Origin: an uncultured Lachnospiraceae bacterium
Lineage (GTDB): Bacteria; Bacillota; Clostridia; Lachnospirales; Lachnospiraceae
DNA length: 63,918 nt
Direction of reading: 5' to 3'
Assembly: GCA_905234245.1 (NCBI GenBank)
Contig: CAJOGN010000003.1
Coordinates: 1-63,918, forward strand
A program made the position numbers and the translations under genes. Below are positions 15,892 through 24,090 of the stretch, in pieces. The first letter of the stretch is position 1, and the number at the start of each line of letters is the position of its first letter. The notes under the pieces were generated by a model that made no database searches, was not told the DNA's origin, and worked only from the letters and a program-made list of their open reading frames with translations.

Positions 15892-15991
15892 TATTAAGTT
15901 CCTCACTTTCAGACAACATAAAGAAGGCACGAAAAGACGTACATTCAGAATCGGTCATTGTATTTATCAATGCATTTCTGATATCTATCAT
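15806..15991 (-). CDS. small protein overlapping the peptidase gene
   Basis: 61 aa (MIDIRNALINTMTDSECTSF). Strong AAAGGAGG at its start argues that it is translated, but it overlaps the peptidase gene by 86 nt in another frame, which is unusual. The last ~25 residues (RKVRRRLCSSGRNKDGR) may only be read-through sequence. Treat as probable small gene. Confidence 0.45.
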   Translation of the reverse strand: MIDIRNALINTMTDSECTSFRAFFMLSESEELNNGMGILQSEPIRKVRRRLCSSGRNKDGR

Positions 15992-16020
15992 ATCGTGCCT
16001 CCTTTTATTTTATTGTAAAT

Positions 16021-16050
16021 AAAAAAGAACCGTGTAATTTACACGGTTCC
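16021..16050 (-). terminator. rho-independent terminator
   Basis: GAACCGTGTA / TACACGGTTC stem with a 3-nt loop, then TTTTTTATTT on the minus strand. It ends the integrase-holin-endolysin operon after 16071. Confidence 0.9.
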
Positions 16051-16070
16051 TATACAAAAATTATATGGTT

Positions 16071-16271
16071 TTATAGAACTTTCTTTATTTTGGTTTTCAC
16101 TCGTTTGGCAAGTTTAGAAACTTGAGGTTCCGATATATTCATTTCAAGTGCTATCTGAATATTAGATTTATCCTTTGCTCGTAGATTGAAATACTGTAAT
16201 TCGTCTGGAGTGAAGTTACACTCATCACGAAACTTCTGCAATTCAAATTCTACAAAATCTCTAATTAACAT
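16071..16271 (-). CDS. small sigma-70 region 4 / LuxR-type HTH protein
   Basis: 66 aa. FTPDELQYFNLRAKDKSNIQ IALEMNISEPQVSKLAKRVK reads as a region-4-type HTH, with a recognition helix near residue 45 and a basic C-terminus. It may be a late regulator or small sigma-like factor. It overlaps the endolysin stop by 11 nt and is the last gene before a terminator. Confidence 0.7.
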   Translation of the reverse strand: MLIRDFVEFELQKFRDECNFTPDELQYFNLRAKDKSNIQIALEMNISEPQVSKLAKRVKTKIKKVL

Positions 16272-17076
16272 ACCATTCCTTCAATGCGCCTCTGTCGTTA
16301 GTTTTGCAGCAAGCTCCTTCTAAATCACCAGATTCCATCAAATAATAAGTTTCATCATTAATGCGCTGAATACCCTTAAGCATCTGGCCCTTATCATTAA
16401 AATAATACCAATGATGATTAATGATTTTCCACCCATAAGAATTTCTTCCAAATCCGTCCTGATAATACCAAATGCCATTATCTAGAGTCCAATGATAATC
16501 TATAAGGGAATATTTTGGGCGACCAAAGCCATACAATTTAGCATTATTATGGGCATATTTCTTTTTACAAACAGCACCACCGTTAGCAACTACTTCTGTA
16601 CCGTTAGAAGTATTTCCCTCTATTGTATAGATATAATTATCATCCGAATCATAAACTAATGCAGTGTGATAGATACCATTAAATGTACCGTCTTTACTAA
16701 AGAATACTTGGTCACCTCGTTTACCACGAAAAGTCTTGGCATAATAAAATGCTTCTTTATCAACATATAATTTAGCAGAATTTTTGGTATAATCATCAAA
16801 ATGTCCTGCAAGTAATTTCTCAGCATTACTTTTGCTGAAACATTTATAGAAGCACCAATCTACAAAACAGTCGCACCACGCAGCTGGGAAATCCATAACA
16901 GAAGGATAGATTTCGTGCATTTCATACCCAAATTTGGTATAATTGTCAGAACCGGCATACTCCGTCTTGTAATATAAACAGGATTTACCATATCTTTTAT
17001 AGGCTGCGGAAGACTTTTCAAGATAACCCACCTCTGCTTCTGCTATACTTATGACTTTATCGATTATATCAGCCAT
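16261..17076 (-). CDS. endolysin: CHAP amidase/peptidase with cell-wall-binding repeats
   Basis: 271 aa. CHAP domain, residues about 1-185: the catalytic Cys is in AAWCDCFVDWC, the His in GIYHTALVY, and an Asn in IEGNTSNG. A C-terminal region (about 190-265) has choline-binding-type aromatic repeats (WYYQDGFGRNSYGWK, HHWYYFNDKGQMLKG). No signal peptide, so it needs the holin, whose gene overlaps its start. It degrades host peptidoglycan at the end of infection. Confidence 0.93.
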   Translation of the reverse strand: MADIIDKVISIAEAEVGYLEKSSAAYKRYGKSCLYYKTEYAGSDNYTKFGYEMHEIYPSVMDFPAAWCDCFVDWCFYKCFSKSNAEKLLAGHFDDYTKNSAKLYVDKEAFYYAKTFRGKRGDQVFFSKDGTFNGIYHTALVYDSDDNYIYTIEGNTSNGTEVVANGGAVCKKKYAHNNAKLYGFGRPKYSLIDYHWTLDNGIWYYQDGFGRNSYGWKIINHHWYYFNDKGQMLKGIQRINDETYYLMESGDLEGACCKTNDRGALKEWYVN

Positions 17077-17275
17077 TGTTTTTCCTCTTATAAACTTGAT
17101 TGCTCACAGTAACAAAACAACCAATAAGCACATCGAGAGCAATAAATGTCTGTTGGATTTGTTCAGCATGTCCAAATCCCCAGATGTTGCATAATGTACT
17201 TATAAAGGTACCAACCGGTAAAATAATAAGAGCGACAAACTTTAATAAGTCATATAACTTATCATTCATAATCAT
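17069..17275 (-). CDS. holin (Dp-1/LL-H type)
   Basis: 68 aa with two hydrophobic segments (about 10-30 and 43-60) and a charged tail KRKNNG. The N-terminus KLYDLLKFVALIILPVGTFI matches the Dp-1 holin family. The ATG at 17275 follows AGGAGG by 8 nt. It permeabilises the membrane so the endolysin can reach the wall. Confidence 0.87.
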   Translation of the reverse strand: MIMNDKLYDLLKFVALIILPVGTFISTLCNIWGFGHAEQIQQTFIALDVLIGCFVTVSNQVYKRKNNG

Positions 17276-17288
17276 ATAACGTCACCTC

Positions 17289-18275
17289 CTACATATATTT
17301 ATTATATGAATTTTTAACATTTGATTTTTCGGTATAAATATAAGTCATGGTGGTATCTAACGCTGTGTGACCCAATATAGTAGAAACTTCCTGAATAGGC
17401 ATACCTCGATTAATTAAATTTGTTGCCAGAGTTCGTCGGAAACGATGCGGGTGAACATTCTCTACATTTGCTTTCTTTGCCGCATTTGTTAGCATAAATC
17501 TTATGCCACCAGGACTCATGCGAGTGGTTCCTTTACCTATAAATAATGCCGGAGAAGAATCTTTGCGTTCCTGTAAATATCGTTCAACAAGCATTGCCGT
17601 AACTGGATTGATGAATACCACCCGTTCTTTATTTCCCTTACCGTGAACAATACATTCCATATTTTGAAAATCAATACTATCTCGATTAAGTTCACATACT
17701 TCGCTGACACGACAACCCGTACATAATAGAAAACTGATTATAGCTTTATCCCGTACAGAAGAACATACCTCTTTAAGTTTTTCAATATCGGTATCGGCAT
17801 AAGGTAATCGCACCTTTTGAATACACTTGATGGTATTTATATTAGCACAAGGATTATCTCTTAATAACCCTTCTTTTTGAAGCCACCCAAAGAAAGAATT
17901 AAAGATTGACCGAGTTCCTTCAATGGTATTATCAGACATACCATCTTTTTTCATCTTCATTAAATAACTACGCAAATGATAAATAGTTATATTTCGAATA
18001 GGAACGTTCAATTCTTTAATCAACTTGTTGATTATGTATTCGTAACGCTCCAATGTTTTTTCAGAACGTCCCTCAACTTGTTTTGCTTCAATAAAAGCGG
18101 TTAATAAATCATTGGATTCCTCCAAAGGGTAATTTGATTCTAATGTTTCGACATTATAATGATCTAATTGACTTGACAAGGCATCTATAACGGTAACGAT
18201 ATTATCATATGTAAGTTCACTACGAAGTGCCTTCTCAAGATTTTTCAGCATAGTCTGTTTGGCTGCTATCGACAT
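17289..18275 (-). CDS. int: tyrosine recombinase (XerC/D-like integrase)
   Basis: 328 aa. SAM-like N-domain (about 65-150), then the catalytic domain with all canonical residues: Arg in CTGCRVSEVCEL (about 195), Lys in GKGNKERVV, HPHRFRRT (HxxR), LGHTALDTT and the Tyr nucleophile in MTYIYTEK. The start at 18275 is supported by GAGGAGG; a longer frame exists. It may integrate the genome or resolve multimers. It has its own promoter (18315-18343) with a palindrome (18390-18413) just upstream. Confidence 0.92.
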   Translation of the reverse strand: MSIAAKQTMLKNLEKALRSELTYDNIVTVIDALSSQLDHYNVETLESNYPLEESNDLLTAFIEAKQVEGRSEKTLERYEYIINKLIKELNVPIRNITIYHLRSYLMKMKKDGMSDNTIEGTRSIFNSFFGWLQKEGLLRDNPCANINTIKCIQKVRLPYADTDIEKLKEVCSSVRDKAIISFLLCTGCRVSEVCELNRDSIDFQNMECIVHGKGNKERVVFINPVTAMLVERYLQERKDSSPALFIGKGTTRMSPGGIRFMLTNAAKKANVENVHPHRFRRTLATNLINRGMPIQEVSTILGHTALDTTMTYIYTEKSNVKNSYNKYM

Positions 18276-18314
18276 ATTGCACCTCCTCAGTTCTAACATA
18301 TTTTTACGTTAAAC

Positions 18315-18343
18315 ATTATACTACATAATTATCTATTCGTAAA
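18315..18343 (-). promoter_or_regulatory. integrase promoter (TTTACG, 17 bp, TATAAT)
   Basis: Followed by GTTTAACG. It lies 22 nt after the RHH cassette's downstream palindrome, so it may be controlled by that repressor. Confidence 0.8.
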
Positions 18344-18389
18344 GCCTATGTCAGAACTGAGTCGGTTTTGTTATTTAATTGTAAGAATT

Positions 18390-18413
18390 GTAATTACTAT
18401 ATCTAGTAATTAC
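18390..18413. promoter_or_regulatory. 10-bp-arm palindrome with two GTAATTAC sites (putative RHH operator)
   Basis: GTAATTACTA, 4-bp spacer TATC, TAGTAATTAC: a perfect inverted repeat. Each arm carries the 8-bp palindrome GTAATTAC, which recurs twice upstream of the RHH gene. It is 47 bp upstream of the integrase -35. It could instead be a recombinase core site. Confidence 0.65.
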
Positions 18414-18450
18414 TAAAAATATTGGATGCTAACTTAAAAGTGCCTTTAAA

Positions 18451-18591
18451 TCAGAACTGTTCGGCAATGATTTCAACTGCATCTGTCAAAATTTCTCCAA
18501 CTGTGTTTTGATATTTTCTGTGGTCAATTTCACAGTTCCAAATGTCAGAAAATTCTTCTTGAAGCAGTCTTAACATTTCATCTTTTGTCAT
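18451..18591 (-). CDS. small partner protein of the RHH regulator
   Basis: 46 aa, MTKDEMLRLLQEEFSDIWNC to AVEIIAEQF. Helical, acidic. It starts 1 nt after the RHH stop, so it is co-translated. The RHH-partner pairing could form an antitoxin-like or regulatory pair, but this protein has no toxin signature. Confidence 0.65.
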   Translation of the reverse strand: MTKDEMLRLLQEEFSDIWNCEIDHRKYQNTVGEILTDAVEIIAEQF

Positions 18592-18592
18592 T

Positions 18593-18736
18593 TTACATTT
18601 TCTCCTTTCTAAACTCTTTCTCCACAAGCTTTCTAACCGTTTCCGCAACAGAGCGGAATCCATTGATATTCCGTAGATATTCCAGTTTGGAAAGAAATTC
18701 AGCATCCACACGGATTTGTAGGATTTTATCCTTCAT
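18593..18736 (-). CDS. ribbon-helix-helix transcriptional regulator
   Basis: 47 aa. KILQIRVDAEFLSKLEYLRN (residues 4-23) then GFRSVAETVRKLVEKEF: one beta strand and two helices of the Arc/MetJ/CopG fold. It should bind as a dimer to a palindromic operator. Its own upstream region carries GTAATTAC twice (18737-18744, next to the start codon, and 18759-18766, next to the -10), implying autorepression. Confidence 0.83.
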   Translation of the reverse strand: MKDKILQIRVDAEFLSKLEYLRNINGFRSVAETVRKLVEKEFRKEKM

Positions 18737-18795
18737 GTAATTACCTTCTTTCGATTTTGTAATTACATTATATCAAATCCGTGGCAGATTGTAAA
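18737..18795 (-). promoter_or_regulatory. promoter of the RHH gene with two GTAATTAC operators
   Basis: TTTACA (18790-18795), 17-bp spacer, TATAAT (18767-18772). GTAATTAC copies at 18759-18766, touching the -10, and at 18737-18744, before the ATG. A repressor bound here would block initiation. Confidence 0.78.
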
Positions 18796-18808
18796 TGCCG
18801 CCCTTTAA

Positions 18809-20821
18809 TCAATTAGCAAACATATAATTTGCATCAAATTCGCCAAGGATCGCATACCCATCTGCAGTAGGATGCACATCATCCCGTATATTCGTCATCG
18901 GGTCGAGTATCAGATTATGAGGGTTCAAAAGCACATAATTGGGAAGGTCAGATATCAGCTTATTGTTTGCACGGATATCCACATATCGCCGCTCCCAATT
19001 ATAGTAATTCGCCCCATAGAGGGTATTGAACGCAGAAATATTCCCGTTCGGCATCGTGATAAGGTTCACCACAATTTTGATGCTCGAATTATAAGCATGA
19101 ATACTGTTTATAATATTTAGCATATTTGTCTTATATGCTGTGTATCCCGTTTCAAATCCGCTCATGGAAACGCTGAACATATCATTGATACCAAGCTGTA
19201 GGAACACAAAATCGGGGGCAGAATACCCTTGCTGTTCCATGTAATAGCTGAAATCAAATGTTTGCGTAGACGGATTATAAAATGGGTTTTGTGCGGTGTC
19301 TCGACCCCTTGTTGTCAATCCGCAGTAATCAGCCGCAGACCATCCGCTTCTTCCTTCCCGTTTGTTTGTGCCGCTCCCAGTTGTTCCAAGCAGAGTGCAA
19401 GTAACGTTATTTGTGGCGAACACTTCAAGCACCTTTTCTGTCAATCGTCCATCGTTTATGGTACTGTCTCCAATAAACATGGCAGTAATATTTCTATAAT
19501 TGGGATTGACATAGGTCATTCTTTCGACATTTTGCCCTATGGGGTCAAAGTTGTTGTCATAAATTCGGATAGTGTGATTTACAGCTCCCGGTGCAGAATC
19601 ACTAATCCTATATGTGAAATGATCGTCGTATTGAGCATTTCCGGTAGTAGTCCGCTTATATTCTGCGTTTCTCAGCCAACCGCCAGAAAAATATAGATTC
19701 CATGCCTTGCCTGTGATATGCTTAAAACTTGGAATCGCAAACACATTGTTGTTAGTCTGCAATACTAGCCCGTCTAACGTCCATATATATTCCGTGGTGT
19801 TCGTATCATTGTCGATAATATATGCGGTAGCATCAACCACAAATGATACATACAGTTTCGCCGCAGTTGAGTACCCAGATGTATCTACATTGCTGACACG
19901 TGTTCCGTTATTTCCGCATCCGTATACTACGATATCGTTCTCGTCTGTCAATGCCCACCACGAAACGGCAGGGAATTTGTAAACCGTATCAGCCACAACG
20001 GGAACCACAGCGTACTTATAACTTGCATTGTTACCAAATTTAACAGATGAACCTGCAACACCATAAACATATTTGCCAGTTACGATTTCAGTTCCGTAAA
20101 ACTGAATCAAATCTCCTAAATTTGAAGCACCTTTTATTTGGGCGGGTTTAATATTTCTTAATTCGTTCTTTAAGTTAGCATTTTCAGCATCCAAACGAGC
20201 TTTTAAGGTACTATATGTTGTGGCATCGGTTCCGACTCTCGCATTAATGACTTCAGAGTCAACGGTCACACCAGATATAGCTTGATCTAACTGAGCTTGT
20301 AAATTCGCTACTTCGGCATCCACAGCTTCCTGTGCAGCACTTGCCGCTTCGGAAGCGCTCTGAGCTGCATCTGAAGCATATTGCTGAATATCTGTTTCAG
20401 CAGTTTGAATCTGAGCCCATATCCTTGCCATCTCATCAATAAGTGATTGAGAAGGAGTAGGAGCATCACCGCTATCTTCCATCGGAGATGCTTTAAGATA
20501 AAACGCATACACATCTGTCTTAGCAAGGAACTGATCATTCGTATCAAAATAACGGAGTTCTACACGACCCTCACCAAAATTATTTGTATTCGTCTTACTG
20601 AGAATCCATACTGCAGTATCTTCTATCTCATAAGTATTTTCAGCTATATACCATTCAGTTTCACCGGGGCGTCGATACCAATATTGCCAAGAACCCTCAC
20701 CAAATTTATCTTTAAAATCAGATAAATCTGTGATAAGACAATAGGCTTTATCCTCACCTTGGTGGCCTAAATCAATAGGTTTTTCACCAGGTATATAATC
20801 AAATAAATTTATTTGATACAA
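18809..20821 (-). CDS. tail fibre / receptor-binding protein with C-terminal SGNH esterase
   Basis: 670 aa. N-terminus is a BppU-like baseplate domain (about 1-110). An Ala/Gln-rich coiled coil follows (about 125-185). Carbohydrate-binding-like beta region in the middle. C-terminal ~220 residues are an SGNH hydrolase: MFIGDSTINDG (Ser block I), LQLGINDM (block III), DDVHPTADGY (Asp-His block V). It likely deacetylates surface glycans during adsorption. The start is TTG at 20821, 9 nt after AGGAGG; the first in-frame ATG is far inside. Confidence 0.88.
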   Translation of the reverse strand: MYQINLFDYIPGEKPIDLGHQGEDKAYCLITDLSDFKDKFGEGSWQYWYRRPGETEWYIAENTYEIEDTAVWILSKTNTNNFGEGRVELRYFDTNDQFLAKTDVYAFYLKASPMEDSGDAPTPSQSLIDEMARIWAQIQTAETDIQQYASDAAQSASEAASAAQEAVDAEVANLQAQLDQAISGVTVDSEVINARVGTDATTYSTLKARLDAENANLKNELRNIKPAQIKGASNLGDLIQFYGTEIVTGKYVYGVAGSSVKFGNNASYKYAVVPVVADTVYKFPAVSWWALTDENDIVVYGCGNNGTRVSNVDTSGYSTAAKLYVSFVVDATAYIIDNDTNTTEYIWTLDGLVLQTNNNVFAIPSFKHITGKAWNLYFSGGWLRNAEYKRTTTGNAQYDDHFTYRISDSAPGAVNHTIRIYDNNFDPIGQNVERMTYVNPNYRNITAMFIGDSTINDGRLTEKVLEVFATNNVTCTLLGTTGSGTNKREGRSGWSAADYCGLTTRGRDTAQNPFYNPSTQTFDFSYYMEQQGYSAPDFVFLQLGINDMFSVSMSGFETGYTAYKTNMLNIINSIHAYNSSIKIVVNLITMPNGNISAFNTLYGANYYNWERRYVDIRANNKLISDLPNYVLLNPHNLILDPMTNIRDDVHPTADGYAILGEFDANYMFAN

Positions 20822-20825
20822 TTAC

Positions 20826-20969
20826 TTATTCCTCCTCTCTAGATTTATTTTTCTTTTGAATGTATATGTTTACGGCAGGTCTGTATTCACTCGGAATCTG
20901 AGATGCCATTAATTTTCCTTCCTGCAAAAGGTGAGCCATAATTGCTACCATATTTTCAGATATTTTCAT
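20826..20969 (-). CDS. 47-aa small tail-region protein
   Basis: MKISENMVAIMAHLLQEGKL to KKNKSREEE. Helical, amphipathic start, charged end. Its ATG overlaps the stop of the next gene (TAATG) and its C-terminal codons include the GGAGG that serves the tail-fibre TTG start, so the two are translationally linked. Confidence 0.68.
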   Translation of the reverse strand: MKISENMVAIMAHLLQEGKLMASQIPSEYRPAVNIYIQKKNKSREEE

Positions 20970-21298
20970 TAAATATCTCCTTTCATCATGTCTACTAAAG
21001 CAAGTTGACTAATGGTTAATAACTCATTTAATTCAGACACCTTTTCTTCCAAGTCAGCACACTGCTGTTCGGCGGTAGGTATTGGATTTATAATCTGTTT
21101 AACTCCATCCACCATACGATAAAAAATACCGTTTTCAAATAAATCACCTGCTTGAGTAGGGATCTGAGTTACTTCTACAGCAAAAGCATTTTGTCCGTAT
21201 TGTAATCTTGCTATTTCATTGCAGTCATAAAACTCACCTACTATAACATGCTTCACTTCATCATTTGCAATAAGAGCAAAAACAGTATGACAAATCAT
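20969..21298 (-). CDS. small tail-fibre-associated protein
   Basis: 109 aa. Beta-rich N-terminal region (VFALIANDEVKHVIVGEFYD) and a C-terminal helix (TAEQQCADLEEKVSELNELL). This length and shape are common for proteins encoded between fibre genes in Firmicutes phages. AAGGAG before the ATG at 21298. No catalytic motif. Confidence 0.75.
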   Translation of the reverse strand: MICHTVFALIANDEVKHVIVGEFYDCNEIARLQYGQNAFAVEVTQIPTQAGDLFENGIFYRMVDGVKQIINPIPTAEQQCADLEEKVSELNELLTISQLALVDMMKGDI

Positions 21299-21308
21299 AT
21301 AATTCTCC

Positions 21309-23150
21309 TTATGCCACGCATTTAACAATAATTATACCGCTACCACCGGAACCTCCTTTAGCAAGAGCGACACCATCGGAACCAACCTCTGAATAACCAC
21401 CGCCACCGCCACCGGAATTCTTTGTACCGTTACCTGGAGCTGTATATGTACCACTATTATAGGAACCACCGTTACCGCCGCCGTAAGATCCACCCACAGC
21501 AATCGTTACTCCAGATTGAGAAAGGGAACCTCCCATTCCACCGCCACCGCCACCGGCATATGCAGTTCCGTCACCAAATGCTTTCGTAGTGGTACCTTGA
21601 CCCTCGCCACCAAAATAATACCACGTACTCGTACCATAGCTTGATGTCGTCATAGTTTCTCCGGATCCACCATTTGAACCACCGTTACCTCCACTTCGCG
21701 GACGTATTAAACTCGTAACATTTTTACCAGCGCTTCCGCCTCCAGAACCACCTTTACCACCACCGTACTCATAGTTACCATTATCTGCTATGCTACCAGA
21801 TCCTTTACCTCCCATACCACCATTGGCTGTATATGATCCAAACGATGAAGCTTCTCCGGTTCCTCCTCGTCCTTTTATTACAGAATTTGGAGACCCACCG
21901 TTACCAACAGTAACCACAATGCTCTGACCTGGTGTTACAGATATATCACCTGTATTATTAACAAAACCGCCTCCGCCTCCGCCACCAGCTGTTGCACTAC
22001 TGGCTCCAGCATTTCCACCAGCGCCTCCGCCACCTACAATACATGCTCTTAACTTATACCACCCATTCGGCACTTTCCAGGAAGCATTAGATGCCGTAAT
22101 CGTTTGAGTAGCACCTACATAATTAGCAGGTTTTCCGGTAGCTGTTCTGGAAGTTGCACACCAATAAGATACGTTATTAATAGTAATATAACTAAATGCG
22201 GCAAACGCATAATTATAACTTGTATTTAAACCAGTTTTTGCATATCCATTTACAGCGGTATAATTTGCTGTTCTTACAGTTTCACCGGCACCAGTTGCTA
22301 GATCTGTACCTGCAGTTCTACTTGCGGGTGCAGTTGTAGAGTTTTCATTATATCTTATATTGCATCCTGTCCAATGAGCAGATGGTTTTGTCCAATATAC
22401 ACATAACGCATTCGTTCTATAGGGACTCACAGCAATGCTTGCCGGAATATTCAACTTAACAAATTGTCCGGTATAAGAACCGTCATTCGCAGAAACCGTT
22501 ACACTTGATGTATTACCTTCGGCTCCATAGGAGGCATTATTATTTGTAGATACATCAAACGTACCTTTATACTTAACAGTTATTTTACATACTCCAGCAG
22601 TTGTTGCCGATCCAGAATATGTGATATTACTGTTATCACTTTTCGTCAGTGTGATTGTCGCACTTGGATTTGCCGTTATGGTAACGGTTGCAGAAAATAC
22701 AACATTTATAGAATAAGTAGAACCATCTGCTAGTACATTAACCGTACCAGAAGCACCATCTGCAGTTGTTACCGTATAATTGCCCAACCTAGATACCGCA
22801 ATAGTTGCTTTTCCACTTGAATCGGTTGTGCCACTTTGAGAATAAGTTCCAAGAGAAGCAGTAACTGTAATATTTGGATTTGCAGTAACGGATATATATG
22901 ATTCCAGTATAACGTCAATATTATATGTGTAACCACGAGTTTCTACGGTAACTGACGTAGAAGCACCGTCCCCGGATGTCACGGTATATGATCCTTTCTT
23001 ACGAACTTCAAATTCTAGTATACCACTCGACGGTACAGTACCTGATTTTGGATCAGGACCAGAAACGGTAACTGTAATACCTGCATTTGCTTGTATTCGT
23101 AAAAAAGCTTTAAATACTGTATGACCACCTATTTTTATACCATATCCCAT
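21309..23150 (-). CDS. glycine-rich tail fibre / adhesin
   Basis: 613 aa. Residues ~25-240 hold three or four carboxypeptidase-regulatory-like beta repeats (about 75 residues each, with ITVTASLGTYSQSGTTDSSG-like segments). A fibronectin-like domain follows (about 245-345). The last ~250 residues are very rich in glycine (GGGGAGGNAGASSATAGGGG and further blocks) and likely form a polyglycine-II-type sandwich as in T-even gp38 adhesins. It probably binds a host receptor. Confidence 0.82.
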   Translation of the reverse strand: MGYGIKIGGHTVFKAFLRIQANAGITVTVSGPDPKSGTVPSSGILEFEVRKKGSYTVTSGDGASTSVTVETRGYTYNIDVILESYISVTANPNITVTASLGTYSQSGTTDSSGKATIAVSRLGNYTVTTADGASGTVNVLADGSTYSINVVFSATVTITANPSATITLTKSDNSNITYSGSATTAGVCKITVKYKGTFDVSTNNNASYGAEGNTSSVTVSANDGSYTGQFVKLNIPASIAVSPYRTNALCVYWTKPSAHWTGCNIRYNENSTTAPASRTAGTDLATGAGETVRTANYTAVNGYAKTGLNTSYNYAFAAFSYITINNVSYWCATSRTATGKPANYVGATQTITASNASWKVPNGWYKLRACIVGGGGAGGNAGASSATAGGGGGGGFVNNTGDISVTPGQSIVVTVGNGGSPNSVIKGRGGTGEASSFGSYTANGGMGGKGSGSIADNGNYEYGGGKGGSGGGSAGKNVTSLIRPRSGGNGGSNGGSGETMTTSSYGTSTWYYFGGEGQGTTTKAFGDGTAYAGGGGGGMGGSLSQSGVTIAVGGSYGGGNGGSYNSGTYTAPGNGTKNSGGGGGGYSEVGSDGVALAKGGSGGSGIIIVKCVA

Positions 23151-23151
23151 A

Positions 23152-23595
23152 TCAAATTCCCTTTAACTGAAGAGTTAATGCAATGGTAGGCTTATCCTCA
23201 TAACAATATAATGTTATAGAATTTGCCGCTGTGACTAATTTATTGATATATGAGAAAGACTCAATCATTTTTTCTGCATTTGCTGTGGAAGTGCCGTCCG
23301 GGATAAGCAAATCATATACTGGAGATGATTGAGCAGTTATACCCGTTGCCGTAATCGTTGCCGTATATGGAACAGAATTGGACCAACTTGCAAGAGGTAC
23401 TGAAACAGATAAAACAGTATTCAATTTATTAATAGCAGTTGTTATATCATTTATGTCTGCCGCATTAAATATATCACCATTTTGCGTATAAACAGTTTGA
23501 TCCACAAACGAAACTGAGCCGTCTTGATTCGTTATCATTTCATATTTTCTATTCCCAGAAAATACATCGTCTTTATAATCAGTCTTTAATGCCAT
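23152..23595 (-). CDS. baseplate/tail protein
   Basis: 147 aa. A recurring phage tail module: MALKTDYKDDVFSGNRKYEM, then a FNAADINDITTAINKLNTVL helix and a beta C-terminal domain. Often found next to baseplate and fibre genes in clostridial phages. It most likely links the fibre to the tail tip. Confidence 0.72.
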   Translation of the reverse strand: MALKTDYKDDVFSGNRKYEMITNQDGSVSFVDQTVYTQNGDIFNAADINDITTAINKLNTVLSVSVPLASWSNSVPYTATITATGITAQSSPVYDLLIPDGTSTANAEKMIESFSYINKLVTAANSITLYCYEDKPTIALTLQLKGI

Positions 23596-23597
23596 AA

Positions 23598-24041
23598 TTA
23601 CCTCCGATAACTATTACCAAATGTACGCATACCCAGTTTAAACGGAAATCTATGCATACCAGATACGTCACTCTTTCTACGAGTGACTAAGTCATATAAT
23701 ATTTTTTCAACATTATTTGCTTGAGTATACGAAGATAATGTTATACTGGATGGGGTAGCAGGAGTTGTAGGATCCACGAAATATGATTCTCTTATAGTAT
23801 TTATGTTATTCTTAATTCTATCCATCTCAGACTGATATCTCCAGTCCTCGGGCTCCCACTCTTTACATACGAGATGAAGACCTAACTGCTCCGACATAAA
23901 TAAACAGGCATTCTCTATGCGATTTAACATAACATAATCGCCGGCAAATTTTAGAGGAGTCCTATTTATAATATCAGCTTGGGTCCGATCAAATATAAGC
24001 TGTTCATCTATATTCGGATCATATTCAGTCATTGTTTTCAT
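23598..24041 (-). CDS. small baseplate-region protein
   Basis: 147 aa, mixed alpha/beta. MKTMTEYDPNIDEQLIFDRT at the start; the middle helix (MLNRIENACLFMSEQL) and a following beta segment match the small proteins found between tail hub and fibres in clostridial phages. Not named. Its own promoter lies just upstream (24062-24090). Confidence 0.7.
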   Translation of the reverse strand: MKTMTEYDPNIDEQLIFDRTQADIINRTPLKFAGDYVMLNRIENACLFMSEQLGLHLVCKEWEPEDWRYQSEMDRIKNNINTIRESYFVDPTTPATPSSITLSSYTQANNVEKILYDLVTRRKSDVSGMHRFPFKLGMRTFGNSYRR

Positions 24042-24061
24042 ATAGCAAACCTCATATTAAT

Positions 24062-24090
24062 ATTATACTATATTTATACCAAATTGTATA
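24062..24090 (-). promoter_or_regulatory. internal late promoter (TATACA, 17 bp, TATAAT)
   Basis: Perfect TATAAT with a fair -35 and the same TATAAATATAG-type spacer as the promoter at 35647. It would boost the fibre genes. Confidence 0.55.

Noticed and set aside
18451-18711. A single 86-aa gene starting at GTG 18711
   Set aside because: The first part is out of frame with the RHH protein; two overlapping small genes with proper starts explain the DNA better.
18451-18736. Classical toxin-antitoxin pair
   Set aside because: The RHH protein fits an antitoxin but its 46-aa partner shows no RelE, MazF or other toxin signature.
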